A DNA stretch of 64,000 nt from Paludibacteraceae bacterium (GCA_017448985.1 JAFSKL010000009.1:186001-250000), one strand, 5' to 3'. Shown: positions 55,995-64,000, numbered from the stretch's first letter. The notes: generated by a model from the sequence alone, not told the origin. Program-made: numbers and translations.

Positions 55995-56942
55995 ATGAAA
56001 GCAAACAAATTTTTTGCTATGGCGCTGGCAGCGCTGACATTGGTTGGTTTCAATGCTTGCAAGCCTGACAAGGATGTAGAGCCGGATTTGAGTCTTGACC
56101 AGACGGCTATTCAACTCGAAGTAGCTCAGACCGCTACTATCGTGGCAACCGTTGAGGCCACATGGGCATCGAGCGATGCAACCGTGGCTGCTGTAGTTCC
56201 GGGTAACGATGGCGGCAAGAGCGCTCTTGTAACGGCACTGAAAGAGGGTAGCGCTATCATTTCCGCTACCACCAAAGGCGGCCAAACCAAGACTTGTGTC
56301 GTGACCGTTAAGAAAGAGGCAGGTCCTGTAGGCGGTAAAGAGCTGAAGGGCAGCCAAGTATGGCCGATTATCCTCGACGGTACGACCCTTGAGGCAAATG
56401 CAAGCAAAGTAGTTGCTTCGTTCCAACCGAACGATGTTGACCAATTCCTTTACATCTGGCCAAGCGGTGATTCTTATACCGGAGGTGAGGCAACAGGTCT
56501 GAACTTCCACGGCAACGGTGACGGCTACACATCTCTGATTGTAGGTGGTCTTGGTTGGTCCGGTGCAGGATTCTGCTTGACAGAAGCAGGTAACGGTTGG
56601 GAAGCAGCTAAAGCGCTCAATGACGCTATTGTAGCCGCTCCGGATGACTATTTCCTCCACCTGGCTATCAAATCGACCGACAACTACAGCCATTGCTTCT
56701 ATTTCATGGGCTCTGAGGCTACCAAGTTCGTTCTTGGCGCTACTTCTGTGTATGACGGACCGATATTGGCTAACTTCGACCGTGACGGTGCATGGCATGA
56801 GTTCGATATCCCGATGTCTTCTTATGCAGCTGCTTTGGCAACCGCTCCTGTGGTAGCAGGTGTGAACGTATTCGTTATGCTGACCGAAGGCGTTTCGGGT
56901 GCTCAGCTCAATTTGGATGCCGTTTATTTCTATAAGAAGTAA
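55995..56942 (+). CDS. Surface glycan-binding lipoprotein candidate (SusE-position)
   Basis: 315 residues; lipobox LVGFNAC. A BIG2/Ig-like domain (residues about 30-110, ALKEGSAIISATTKGGQTKT) precedes a 190-residue domain of the carbohydrate-binding kind (LKGSQVWPIILDGTTLEANA, YLIWPSGDSY-like region, QLNLDAVYFYKK at the end). The position after SusC/SusD is typical for a surface glycan-binding protein. The last domain is not a family I can name. T-ending codons suggest high expression. Confidence 0.75.
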   Translation: MKANKFFAMALAALTLVGFNACKPDKDVEPDLSLDQTAIQLEVAQTATIVATVEATWASSDATVAAVVPGNDGGKSALVTALKEGSAIISATTKGGQTKTCVVTVKKEAGPVGGKELKGSQVWPIILDGTTLEANASKVVASFQPNDVDQFLYIWPSGDSYTGGEATGLNFHGNGDGYTSLIVGGLGWSGAGFCLTEAGNGWEAAKALNDAIVAAPDDYFLHLAIKSTDNYSHCFYFMGSEATKFVLGATSVYDGPILANFDRDGAWHEFDIPMSSYAAALATAPVVAGVNVFVMLTEGVSGAQLNLDAVYFYKK

Positions 56943-56958
56943 TTTCGGATCAATGCTT

Positions 56959-56980
56959 TGGGGGAATTGGTTTTCCCCCA
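56959..56980 (+). terminator. Hairpin without T run between the binding protein and the first GH16
   Basis: Eight-base perfect stem TGGGGGAA (56959-56966) and TTCCCCCA (56973-56980). No T run follows, so it more likely stabilises the upstream susCD message or lowers readthrough than terminates fully. Confidence 0.5.
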
Positions 56981-57015
56981 TTGCTCTAACGTTGGTAAGA
57001 CAGTAGGGTGTTGTT

Positions 57016-57066
57016 GGCTGAACAACCAACGAATAACGAACGAATAACCAACGAACAACTAACGAT
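57016..57066. repeat. Word-like repeat array (aaccaacgaat type)
   Basis: Units tgaacaacc, aacgaataacg, aacgaataacc, aacgaacaact, aacgattt before the GH16 gene. Confidence 0.75.
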
Positions 57067-57102
57067 TTACAGCAAAAATTCACGAAAATTAATATTTCTC
57101 TT

Positions 57103-58407
57103 ATGCGAAAGATTTTTAATCCGATGGTACGTTTAGCGGCGGCAGGCAGTAAGGTTGTTGTGGCGGTATTGTTGTTTGCGGCGGCGATATTGACAGGGTG
57201 TGATCCGCATGTGGCGGGATTTACGCTTAGTCCGAATGTGTTGCAGCTCAAACCGGGTGATATGCAGACGCTGGAAGTGGTGGGTTCGGTGACCAATATA
57301 GAGTGGAGTTCGTCGAATCCGGATGTGGCGACGGTGTATTACGGTGTGGTGACGGCACAAGCTATCGGTAAGACCATCATTACTGCCAAGGCGGGCAGTC
57401 AGACGGCGACATGCGAGGTGTTTGTGACGGGTTCGGACGGTGCGACGCTGCGTATTACTCCTCCGGTAGTGACAATGAAGAAAGGCGAGACCTATCAGTT
57501 GAGTTACGGCAATACGTTCGATCTGGATGTGATATGGTCGAGCGACAACGAGGCTGTGGCGACGGTGGACCAGACAGGCTTGGTGACGGCGCACAAAGGC
57601 GGTAACGCAAATATCACGCTGGCAACGAGTGTGAACTCTGTTTCGGCGCTGGTAGCCGTTGAGCACACTTGGGGCGAGTACCATCTGGTGTGGAGTGACG
57701 AGTTTGAAGGCTCGAGTCTGGACGAGTCCGTTTGGACTATTCAGACAGGCGGTAACGGCTGGGGCAATCAGGAGAAACAGTACTATACCGGCAGACCGGA
57801 GAACCTGCGTGTGGAGGACGGCTGTCTGGTGATCGAGGCGCGCAAGGAGAAGTATGAGAACAATGACTATACCTCGGCGCGCATCATGTCGAAAGGCAAG
57901 AAAGAGTTCTGCTACGGTAAATTGGAGGCGCGGATTAATCTGCCGTCCGGAATTGGTACATGGCCGGCATTCTGGACCTTGGGAAACAGAGGTAACTGGC
58001 CCGCTTGCGGAGAGATTGACATCATGGAACATACCGGAAGTTCACCCAGCCGCATCATGGGAACGCTTCATACCACCAAGGACAAGAGCGGGTCGAAGAG
58101 TAACCGTAATGTGATGATTGATGGCGTGGAAAATAATTTCCATGTGTATGGTGTCGAGTGGACTTGCGAAGAGAAGAACGGCAAGGATGTGATCCGGTTC
58201 TATGTGGATGACAATGTCTATTCGGAGCAAGTGGAGTCGATTATTGACGATGATGAGCATTGGCCGTTCAACCGTCCGAACTATTTCATTATCAATCTGG
58301 CTCTTGGCGGCACGCTCGGAGGGGATATACATGACGATATTTTCAATGTACCGGTGTTGATGAAAGTGGATTGGGTACGCGTATATCAGCGGGATGAAGT
58401 GGAATAA
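57103..58407 (+). CDS. GH16 endo-beta-glucanase lipoprotein with two Ig-like domains
   Basis: 434 residues; the leader ends in LFAAAILTGC. Two BIG2-like domains (about residues 35-110 and 113-190) carry the enzyme away from the membrane. The GH16 domain has the catalytic EIDIMEH near residues 303-309 (nucleophile and acid/base Glu in ExDxxE), with HLVWSDEFEGSSLDESVW at its start and FIINLALGGTLGG at its end. This is the laminarinase-like subfamily type: cuts beta-1,3 (or mixed-linkage) glucan at the cell surface. Confidence 0.92.
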   Translation: MRKIFNPMVRLAAAGSKVVVAVLLFAAAILTGCDPHVAGFTLSPNVLQLKPGDMQTLEVVGSVTNIEWSSSNPDVATVYYGVVTAQAIGKTIITAKAGSQTATCEVFVTGSDGATLRITPPVVTMKKGETYQLSYGNTFDLDVIWSSDNEAVATVDQTGLVTAHKGGNANITLATSVNSVSALVAVEHTWGEYHLVWSDEFEGSSLDESVWTIQTGGNGWGNQEKQYYTGRPENLRVEDGCLVIEARKEKYENNDYTSARIMSKGKKEFCYGKLEARINLPSGIGTWPAFWTLGNRGNWPACGEIDIMEHTGSSPSRIMGTLHTTKDKSGSKSNRNVMIDGVENNFHVYGVEWTCEEKNGKDVIRFYVDDNVYSEQVESIIDDDEHWPFNRPNYFIINLALGGTLGGDIHDDIFNVPVLMKVDWVRVYQRDEVE

Positions 58408-59671
58408 ATACATATTGTTCGTATGCGTGTGCGCGAGCTTGCTGTCGTGCACGCCGAATGAACCGGATTCGTCAAAAGTGGTGACACGGATGGGCAAATC
58501 GGCGAAGCGCGGCGTGTCGTTCAGTTTTGTGCAGACATCAGACTTACCGTTGCTGTCGGACTATATCAGTTGGGATTACAACTGGGGTCCTGCTCCGACG
58601 GAGAGTGCGGCTATGTGGTTCGACGCGAACGATATGGATTTCTGTCCGATGTGCTGGAACGGCAACTACGATGCGAACAAGATTCGTGCTTATGTGGCGG
58701 CGCATCCCAAGACGAAGTACCTGTTGGCGTTCAACGAGCCGAACCTGACGGACCAGGCGAACATGACACCCAAAGAGGCGGCGGCGTTATGGCCCGATGT
58801 GGTGGCGCTGGCCAAAGAGTTGAAACTCAAGTTAGTCTCGCCGGCGATGAACTACGGGACGTTAGCCGGTTACAGCAATCCGATCAAATGGCTTGATGAA
58901 TTCTTCGCGCAGCCCGGCGTGTCGTTGGACGATGTGTATGCCATCTCCGTGCATTGCTACATGGCGTCCAGCTCGGCGGTGCAAGGCTATATAGAGCTAT
59001 TCGAGAAATACAACAAACCGATTTGGCTGACTGAGTTCTGCGCGTGGGATCCGGTACCGGGCAGCGTCAATACGCAGATGGACTATCTATGCGCCGTGCT
59101 CCATTATTTGGAGAGTCACGCGTCCGTGGAGCGCTATGCGTGGTTCATCCCGCGTTCGTCGGGCAAAGTGGACAGTCCGCCGTATATGCAGCTTCTGACG
59201 CACGACTATCCGGCAGAACTGACAGAGTTGGGCAAGATGTACTGCTGGTTTTCGCCGATGGATTCGACCGTGTGGCTGCGGGCGGACAGACCAATTCTGG
59301 CGCACGAGTATATGCGCGTGGCGAACTACAACATGCCGTTGCGTCCCTCGACAGACAGCCAAGTGTTGGCCCAAGCCGGCGGCAAGGGACTGATGATCAC
59401 CAATTTCTCGGTGGGTCAGCAGTTGACCTATCAAGTCTATGTGCCTGAGCCGAGTTCGCAGATCAGCCTGCGGTATTGCGGGTACAGCAATTCGATATGC
59501 GAGGTGACGATTGACGGCAAGCAGTCTAACTACATAGATATGCCGCGCAACGGTACGACGGACGCCTGGGCGGAGGCCTCGATCGGCCAGAGTCTGTCGG
59601 TGGGGCGTCACACGATCACGCTGTCGCTTTTCTCCGGGAACTGCTATCTGAGTGCACTCAAAATTCAATAA
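58394..59671 (+). CDS. GH128-like beta-1,3-glucanase with C-terminal carbohydrate-binding module
   Basis: 425 residues; lipobox SLLSC. Residues about 30-290 match the Asl1-like/GH128 catalytic core: KRGVSFSFVQTSDLPLL, the acid/base in LAFNEPNLTD near residue 113, a conserved VSPAMNYG, and the nucleophile in IWLTEFCAWDP near residue 213. From about residue 295 a CBM6/35-like module follows (LAHEYMRVANY, ISLRYCGYSNSICEVTIDG, GRHTITLSLFSGNCYLSALKI). It overlaps the first GH16 gene by 14 bases. Confidence 0.85.
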   Translation: MKWNKYILFVCVCASLLSCTPNEPDSSKVVTRMGKSAKRGVSFSFVQTSDLPLLSDYISWDYNWGPAPTESAAMWFDANDMDFCPMCWNGNYDANKIRAYVAAHPKTKYLLAFNEPNLTDQANMTPKEAAALWPDVVALAKELKLKLVSPAMNYGTLAGYSNPIKWLDEFFAQPGVSLDDVYAISVHCYMASSSAVQGYIELFEKYNKPIWLTEFCAWDPVPGSVNTQMDYLCAVLHYLESHASVERYAWFIPRSSGKVDSPPYMQLLTHDYPAELTELGKMYCWFSPMDSTVWLRADRPILAHEYMRVANYNMPLRPSTDSQVLAQAGGKGLMITNFSVGQQLTYQVYVPEPSSQISLRYCGYSNSICEVTIDGKQSNYIDMPRNGTTDAWAEASIGQSLSVGRHTITLSLFSGNCYLSALKIQ

Positions 59672-59673
59672 TC

Positions 59674-60702
59674 ATGAAATACTTATTCTCCCTTATTTGC
59701 GCTTTGTGCTTGGCTGTTGTAGTGATGGCGCAAGGCGATTATCAGCTTGTCTGGAATGAAGATTTTATAGAAGAGACGCTCGACCGTGCCGTTTGGAACA
59801 TAGAAGTGAACGGCGACGGCGGCGGTAACAACGAGTTGCAGTACTATTGCGAGCAAGGCGTGTCGTTGGGTGTGGAGCCGACAACGGGCAAGCATTGTCT
59901 CATCCTGACGGCGACCAAAGAGGAATATAAAAACCGGCATTGTACCTCGGGCCGCGTCAACAGCAAGAACAGAATGACCTATACGTTCGGCATGATTGAG
60001 GCGCGGATCAAGTTCCCGAATACGGCGAACGGGTTATGGCCGGCGTTTTGGCAGATGGGCAATAACTACGATCAGGTAGGTTGGCCCAAATGCGGCGAGA
60101 CGGATATTATCGAATTAGGTCACCAGAGCGCGTTCAGCAATGGTACGCAGGACCGCTATTTCAACGGGGCGATGCATGTGGGGCCCAAATGGGATGCCGT
60201 GTGGAGCGATGCGCAGTCGGTGACGTGGGACTATTCGGTGGAGGACACGTTCCATATTGTCACGATGGTCTGGACGCCCAATTCGATAGACATGTACATG
60301 GACCGCGCGAAAAATCCCAATCCGTATTTTCATGCTGCTCTCGAGCCGAACGATGATGCCAACTACAACCGCCAGCTCGTTTTCGGTAAGCCGAATTTTG
60401 TGATTGCGAACCTGGCCGTAGGCGGTAACTTCCCCGGTATCTTTGACATCAACAAGATCACGGCCTTGGCGGACGGTCCTCGGTCGGTGTATATCGATTG
60501 GATCCGTATCTGGCAACGCGGCGATGCGAACGAGTCGTTCTCTTGTCCGTCTCCGTCGGACGAGATAGAACCGGAGAACACGCAGGGCATAGACCATGTA
60601 CAAAGCGACAAAGTACAAAGTACAAAGGAAATGCGTGACGGACAATTGTTCATTCGTCGCGGGGAACAAATCTATAACATGACCGGACAACGCGTAAAAT
60701 AA
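59674..60702 (+). CDS. GH16 beta-glucanase with short C-terminal sorting-like tail
   Basis: 342 residues; signal peptide to about residue 19. The active site reads ETDIIELG near residues 142-149, with Thr instead of the usual Ile after the nucleophile Glu but both Glu present. The core ends at about residue 285. A tail follows: a word-like array (HVQSDKVQSTKEM) and DGQLFIRRGEQIYNMTGQRV, the same short end as on the genes at 17299 and 34919, so this enzyme may be exported by T9SS rather than as a lipoprotein. Confidence 0.9.
   Translation: MKYLFSLICALCLAVVVMAQGDYQLVWNEDFIEETLDRAVWNIEVNGDGGGNNELQYYCEQGVSLGVEPTTGKHCLILTATKEEYKNRHCTSGRVNSKNRMTYTFGMIEARIKFPNTANGLWPAFWQMGNNYDQVGWPKCGETDIIELGHQSAFSNGTQDRYFNGAMHVGPKWDAVWSDAQSVTWDYSVEDTFHIVTMVWTPNSIDMYMDRAKNPNPYFHAALEPNDDANYNRQLVFGKPNFVIANLAVGGNFPGIFDINKITALADGPRSVYIDWIRIWQRGDANESFSCPSPSDEIEPENTQGIDHVQSDKVQSTKEMRDGQLFIRRGEQIYNMTGQRVK
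60597..60630. repeat. In-frame word-like array in a GH16 gene (gacaaagtacaa type)
   Basis: Units gtacaaagc, gacaaag, tacaaag, tacaaagg encode VQSDKVQSTK, in the same frame as the arrays in the RND permease at 46344 and 48012. Confidence 0.8.
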
Positions 60703-60709
60703 TGAAGAT

Positions 60710-61669
60710 ATGAGAAATATTTTGTACCTTGTATTGTGCCTTCTCGCCACGTCATGCGCGAAGAGCGAGTGGCGTTTGGTTTGGTCGGATGAGTTCGACG
60801 GCGCGGAGTTGAACAGCGCTTATTGGAATGTGGAGGACAATGCGCGTGGCGGCGGCAACGCGGAGTTACAGTACTACGCGCCGAAGAACATCACTATTGA
60901 GCGCCATCCCGTGACGGGCGAGAGCTGTTTGGTTCTCAATGCGCAACGCGAGGACTATAGGAATCGTCCGTGTACATCGGCTCGGCTGAACACGCAGGAC
61001 AAAGTGACGGTGGAGTACGGCAAAGTGGAGGCGCGGATCGCGTTCCCGAAGACGGCGAATGGTCTTTGGCCGGCGTTCTGGATGTTGGGAAACAATCTGG
61101 CAACGAACCTTGGCGACAACGACGATGTGGACAAGCGTTTGGCGGAGTTGGAGAAAGAGGGGCGTGTCGTTTGGCCCAAGTGCGGCGAGATAGACATCTG
61201 CGAGATGGGGCATAAGAACGGCATTGCGGCGGGTACGCAGGACCGCTATTTCAACGGCGCGTGTCATTGGGGCGAGTCGTTCAACAACGGCATGTATCCC
61301 AATGTGGGGCAGTTCAAGACGGCGGATTATCCGGTGCAAGGCGATTTCCATCTGTTCACCCTGATTTGGACGGAGGATTCGATTGCCATGTACTTGGATC
61401 AGGATGTGCATCCCGAGGCGGAGCCGTATTTCCAGTTGTCGCTGCGGGGCAAGGAGGTGAACGAGCCCGGACATTATTTCAACCATCCGTTCTATCTGGT
61501 GTTGAACCTGTCGGTAGGCGGATTCTTCCCGGATATGCCGGCGGCAGAGAAGTATCCCGAAGTCATTACGATGGATGACCCGTCGTTCCTGAAAGTGACG
61601 GCCTTGCCCGAAGACGGAACGCCCGTAAAGATGTATGTGGACTACATTCGCGTTTATAAGCATAATTGA
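60710..61669 (+). CDS. GH16 beta-glucanase lipoprotein
   Basis: 319 residues; lipobox LLATSC. GH16 signatures: LVWSDEFDGAELNSAYWNVE, the active site EIDICEMGH near residues 160-168, and FYLVLNLSVGGFFPDMP. It has no extra domain. It is closely similar to the enzyme at 59674 (both share GTQDRYFNGA) and may be a tandem duplicate that has split in cell location: lipid anchor here, sorting tail there. Confidence 0.93.
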   Translation: MRNILYLVLCLLATSCAKSEWRLVWSDEFDGAELNSAYWNVEDNARGGGNAELQYYAPKNITIERHPVTGESCLVLNAQREDYRNRPCTSARLNTQDKVTVEYGKVEARIAFPKTANGLWPAFWMLGNNLATNLGDNDDVDKRLAELEKEGRVVWPKCGEIDICEMGHKNGIAAGTQDRYFNGACHWGESFNNGMYPNVGQFKTADYPVQGDFHLFTLIWTEDSIAMYLDQDVHPEAEPYFQLSLRGKEVNEPGHYFNHPFYLVLNLSVGGFFPDMPAAEKYPEVITMDDPSFLKVTALPEDGTPVKMYVDYIRVYKHN

Positions 61670-61670
61670 T

Positions 61671-63023
61671 ATGAAACTTTCTGTTAAAGAAAAACTCGGT
61701 TACAGCCTTGGTGACACCGCGTCGCACTTTGTGTGGGACCTGGTGGGCTTTTGGCTGCTTATTTTCTACACCGACATTTACGGTTTGAGTCCTGCGTTGG
61801 CAGGTGTGATCATGTTTGTGGGGTCGATCTGGGATGCTGTGATGGACCCGATCGTCGGAATCATCTCCGACCGGACGAACACGCGTTGGGGCAAGTTCCG
61901 CCCGTATCTGCTTTTCGGGTCGGTGCCATATGCTATTCTGGCGGTATTGGCCTTCACGACGCCTGAGTTCGGTTTGAACGGCAAGTTCGCTTATGCGCTG
62001 ATCACCTGTCTGTTGCTGCGCACGGCTTACGCTTTTGTCAACTTGCCGTATAGTTCGTTGAGTGCCGTGATGACAGACGATTCGAACGAGCGTGCGGGTC
62101 TCAACACCTACCGTTTCATTGCCGCGTATATCGGCCAATTCATCGTGACGGGTGCGGCGCTGTACCTTGTCAAATGGCTCGGTATGATCGGCAACGAAGG
62201 CGTGGTGAATCAGGCGCAGGGCTATCAATATACGGTGGGTTTGTTCGGCGTGCTGAGTATCGCATTCTTCCTCATCGCGTTTGCGACGACGAAGGAACGA
62301 GTGCCTCAGCCGGAGAAGCAAGACAACAATGTGCTCAAGGACTTCAAGTACCTGTTTATGAACAAAGCGTGGATCGTGCTGACATGTGTGGGCATCGTGT
62401 CGTTTATCATGTTCGCCATGCAGAATGCGGCGATTGCGTATTATTTCAAATACTACATCCACGACGCGGAGAATGTGCAGCTGTTCAATGTGCTGGGAAC
62501 GATTGCGCTGATTGTGGCGTTGCCGGCGTCCAAACCGCTGGCCAAGCGTTTCGGCAATAAGGCGGTGTATATCATGTCGTCCGTTGTGTCGGGTATTTTC
62601 TTCGCGCTTATCTTCGTGGCCGGTGACAACTTGCCGCTGGTTTATACATTCAATATCCTCGCCAAGATGGCCTATGCGCCAGCCGTTCCGCTGTTATGGA
62701 CGATGTTGGCAGATGTGGCTGATTACGGCGAGTGGAAGTTCAATCGCCGCACGACAGGTCTCTGTTTCTCGGCTTCTGTGCTGGCACAGAAACTCGGATG
62801 GGCCATCGGCGCTGCAGCGGCGGGTTGGTTGCTGAGCGTGACCCATTTCGTGGCAAACGCAGACATGCAATCGGATACGGCGATGATGGGTATTCGTCTG
62901 TTAGTCAGCGTTATTCCGGGCGTGCTCTATGCCTCGTGCGCGATTGTAATGGCCTTCTATAGCCTCGATAAGACGACCATGGCGGTGATGAAACACGAAT
63001 TAGAAGAAAGGAGAAAACAATGA
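61671..63023 (+). CDS. GPH-family sugar:cation symporter
   Basis: 450 residues with about twelve membrane segments (major facilitator fold). The glycoside-pentoside-hexuronide family pattern is seen in LGYSLGDTASHFVWDLVGF at the N-terminus, DAVMDPIVGIISDRTNTRWG after TM2 and LLWTMLADVADYGEWKFNRR. It should carry the oligosaccharides or glucose released in the periplasm across the inner membrane. The start is the ATG at 61671, just after the GH16 stop; the longer frame from 61635 overlaps that gene. Confidence 0.92.
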   Translation: MKLSVKEKLGYSLGDTASHFVWDLVGFWLLIFYTDIYGLSPALAGVIMFVGSIWDAVMDPIVGIISDRTNTRWGKFRPYLLFGSVPYAILAVLAFTTPEFGLNGKFAYALITCLLLRTAYAFVNLPYSSLSAVMTDDSNERAGLNTYRFIAAYIGQFIVTGAALYLVKWLGMIGNEGVVNQAQGYQYTVGLFGVLSIAFFLIAFATTKERVPQPEKQDNNVLKDFKYLFMNKAWIVLTCVGIVSFIMFAMQNAAIAYYFKYYIHDAENVQLFNVLGTIALIVALPASKPLAKRFGNKAVYIMSSVVSGIFFALIFVAGDNLPLVYTFNILAKMAYAPAVPLLWTMLADVADYGEWKFNRRTTGLCFSASVLAQKLGWAIGAAAAGWLLSVTHFVANADMQSDTAMMGIRLLVSVIPGVLYASCAIVMAFYSLDKTTMAVMKHELEERRKQ

Positions 63024-64000
63024 AACGCGTGAAAGGCGAATATACCTTCGACAGGCAGATCGGACGGTGCTATACCATCCATAACTATGATCAGATGAAG
63101 CCGTTCTTCATCTCGCTGGCTTCGGATACGGACCTGTGGATGTACCTATCGTCCAACGGAGGACTCACCTGCGGTCGGCGTAGTCCGGAAGAGTCGCTTT
63201 TCCCCTACTATACGGACGACAAGATCACCGATAGCCACGAGTTCACCGGCCCCAAGACCGTTATCAAGGTCAATGGAGATGTATGGATTCCGTTCTCGGA
63301 CATGCAGCAACCCGTCTATCAGCTTCGCCGTGCCATCTCCAAATCCGTTTACGGCCACCAGATAGCGTTTTGCGAGGAGAACCGCACGCTCGGGCTGCGA
63401 TTCACCTATCTGTGGGCACCGGCAGGCAAGCACGGATGGGTGCGTAAGGCCATTCTGGAGAATGTGCGCAAAGAACCTGTGCGTGTTGCCTTGACCGATA
63501 TGCTGCAAAATGTACTGCCTGCTGGCGTGGAGCGCAAGACGCAGAATGAGTTCTCAACGCTCGTAGACGGTTACAAGAAGACCGAACTGGTACCCGGTAC
63601 ATCGTTGGCACTCTTCCGCATGGAGGCCATCTTGGTGGATCGGGCTGAACCGTCAGAGTCGCTGACCTGCAACACCGTCTATACGCTTGGCTTGCCCCAT
63701 GCCGACTATTCGCAGACCGAGTCCAAAGGTGTCAAAGCCAATTATATAGCCCGTTCGTCGTTCGTCCTTCATCCTTCATCGTCGCATACCTGGTACAATG
63801 TGCTGGATGTCAGCCAGGACGCGGTGGCTGTGCATGAGTTGATGCATTTCATTGCCAAACCCAAACGCGCCATCAGACAGATAGAGCGTGCCATGCTCCT
63901 TTCTATGGACGCGTTGCGGACCATCGTGCAGGAGAATGACGGCATACAGATCACCGGCGATGAGGCCAACGATGCGCGGCATTTTGCGAATGTGCTCTTC
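63020..64000 (+). CDS. Candidate cytoplasmic carbohydrate enzyme, 3'-truncated by the window
   Basis: Starts MKRVKGEYTFDRQIGRCYTI at an ATGA overlap with the symporter and stays open to the window end (327 residues visible). No signal peptide, so cytoplasmic. The N-terminal part (WMYLSSNGGLTCGRRSPEES, LFPYYTDDKITDSHEFTG, TYLWAPAGKHGWVRKAI) reminds me of the beta-sandwich domain at the start of GH94/GH149-type phosphorylases; a beta-1,3-glucan or oligoglucoside phosphorylase would suit the locus. This is inference from pattern and position; the catalytic part is not in view. Confidence 0.55.
   Translation, partial: MKRVKGEYTFDRQIGRCYTIHNYDQMKPFFISLASDTDLWMYLSSNGGLTCGRRSPEESLFPYYTDDKITDSHEFTGPKTVIKVNGDVWIPFSDMQQPVYQLRRAISKSVYGHQIAFCEENRTLGLRFTYLWAPAGKHGWVRKAILENVRKEPVRVALTDMLQNVLPAGVERKTQNEFSTLVDGYKKTELVPGTSLALFRMEAILVDRAEPSESLTCNTVYTLGLPHADYSQTESKGVKANYIARSSFVLHPSSSHTWYNVLDVSQDAVAVHELMHFIAKPKRAIRQIERAMLLSMDALRTIVQENDGIQITGDEANDARHFANVLF
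63752..63786. repeat. In-frame word-like array (cgttcgt/ccttcat type)
   Basis: Units cgttcgt, cgttcgt, ccttcat, ccttcat, cgtcgc encode ARSSFVLHPSSSH in the last gene. Confidence 0.6.

Noticed and set aside
55944..57296. A 450-residue frame antisense to the glycan-binding protein and the GH16 start
   Set aside because: It spans a hairpin, a word array and two sense genes; no motif or start context.
453..63786. Diversity-generating retroelement as source of the arrays
   Set aside because: No reverse transcriptase, no template repeat with adenine-specific changes, and variation is not limited to A positions.
453..63786. Insertion sequences, phage or conjugative elements
   Set aside because: No transposase, integrase, relaxase or phage structural gene found on either strand; only the ssrA duplication hints at past integration.

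Overview
The window reads as part of a Bacteroidota (order Bacteroidales) chromosome. Fourteen promoters fit the Bacteroidota pattern TTTG or TTG, 19-20 bases, TAnnTTTG. There is a SusC/SusD pair, a type IX secretion (T9SS) lipoprotein of the PorW/SprE kind, T9SS-type C-terminal sorting signals, BspA-like repeats, and a fused NfnAB-type flavoprotein. Shine-Dalgarno sites are almost absent. No rRNA, CRISPR array, transposase or phage gene was seen. I cannot name the species; a Paludibacteraceae-like gut bacterium is a guess.

Layout. 1-12020 is a plus-strand run of metabolic genes: uxaB and uxaA (hexuronate catabolism), a lipoprotein, a START-like protein, psd, deoC, the NfnAB-like fusion, a PBP4-type peptidase, birA and rmlB. 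12058-14912 holds an AraC regulator and a two-gene unit: a membrane-anchored TPR/HTH lipoprotein and a TonB-domain lipoprotein. 15012-15645 has no gene but many hairpins. 15646-16837 has an unknown protein, rpsT and tRNA-Glu. 17299-26504 encodes three secreted proteins with T9SS-type or T9SS-like tails, the largest built of about ten 120-residue modules, and an outer-membrane barrel protein. 26522-32641 carries tsaB, porW/sprE, tRNA-Pro, miaB, a 34-residue ORF, greA and a HIT protein. 32747-43299 has an M13 peptidase, a 2,513-residue BspA-like protein and a second AraC regulator. 43652-49481 is a complete RND efflux operon. rpsO, ssrA (tmRNA) and tRNA-Ala follow. 51050-64000 is a polysaccharide utilisation locus (SusC, SusD, surface protein, three GH16, one GH128-like, a GPH transporter, and a cut-off candidate cytoplasmic enzyme) that probably acts on beta-1,3-glucan such as laminarin.

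The main surprise is not a gene. About 35 short arrays of near-repeated 6-11 base 'words' are scattered over the window (for example runs of aaatcgt, caaagta, agccaac, aataatg or aattaag). They sit directly before start codons, across gene junctions, inside signal peptides, and as in-frame insertions in housekeeping enzymes (NfnAB-like fusion, BirA, MiaB, RND permease, TsaB, GH16). Arrays fall into families with several members each. One family gives the same peptide, QSDKVQ, at three places in two unrelated proteins. I know of no described element that matches. A second class, hairpin clusters, lies at 15101-15311 and 50580-50890, the latter next to a 23-base duplication of the ssrA 3' end.
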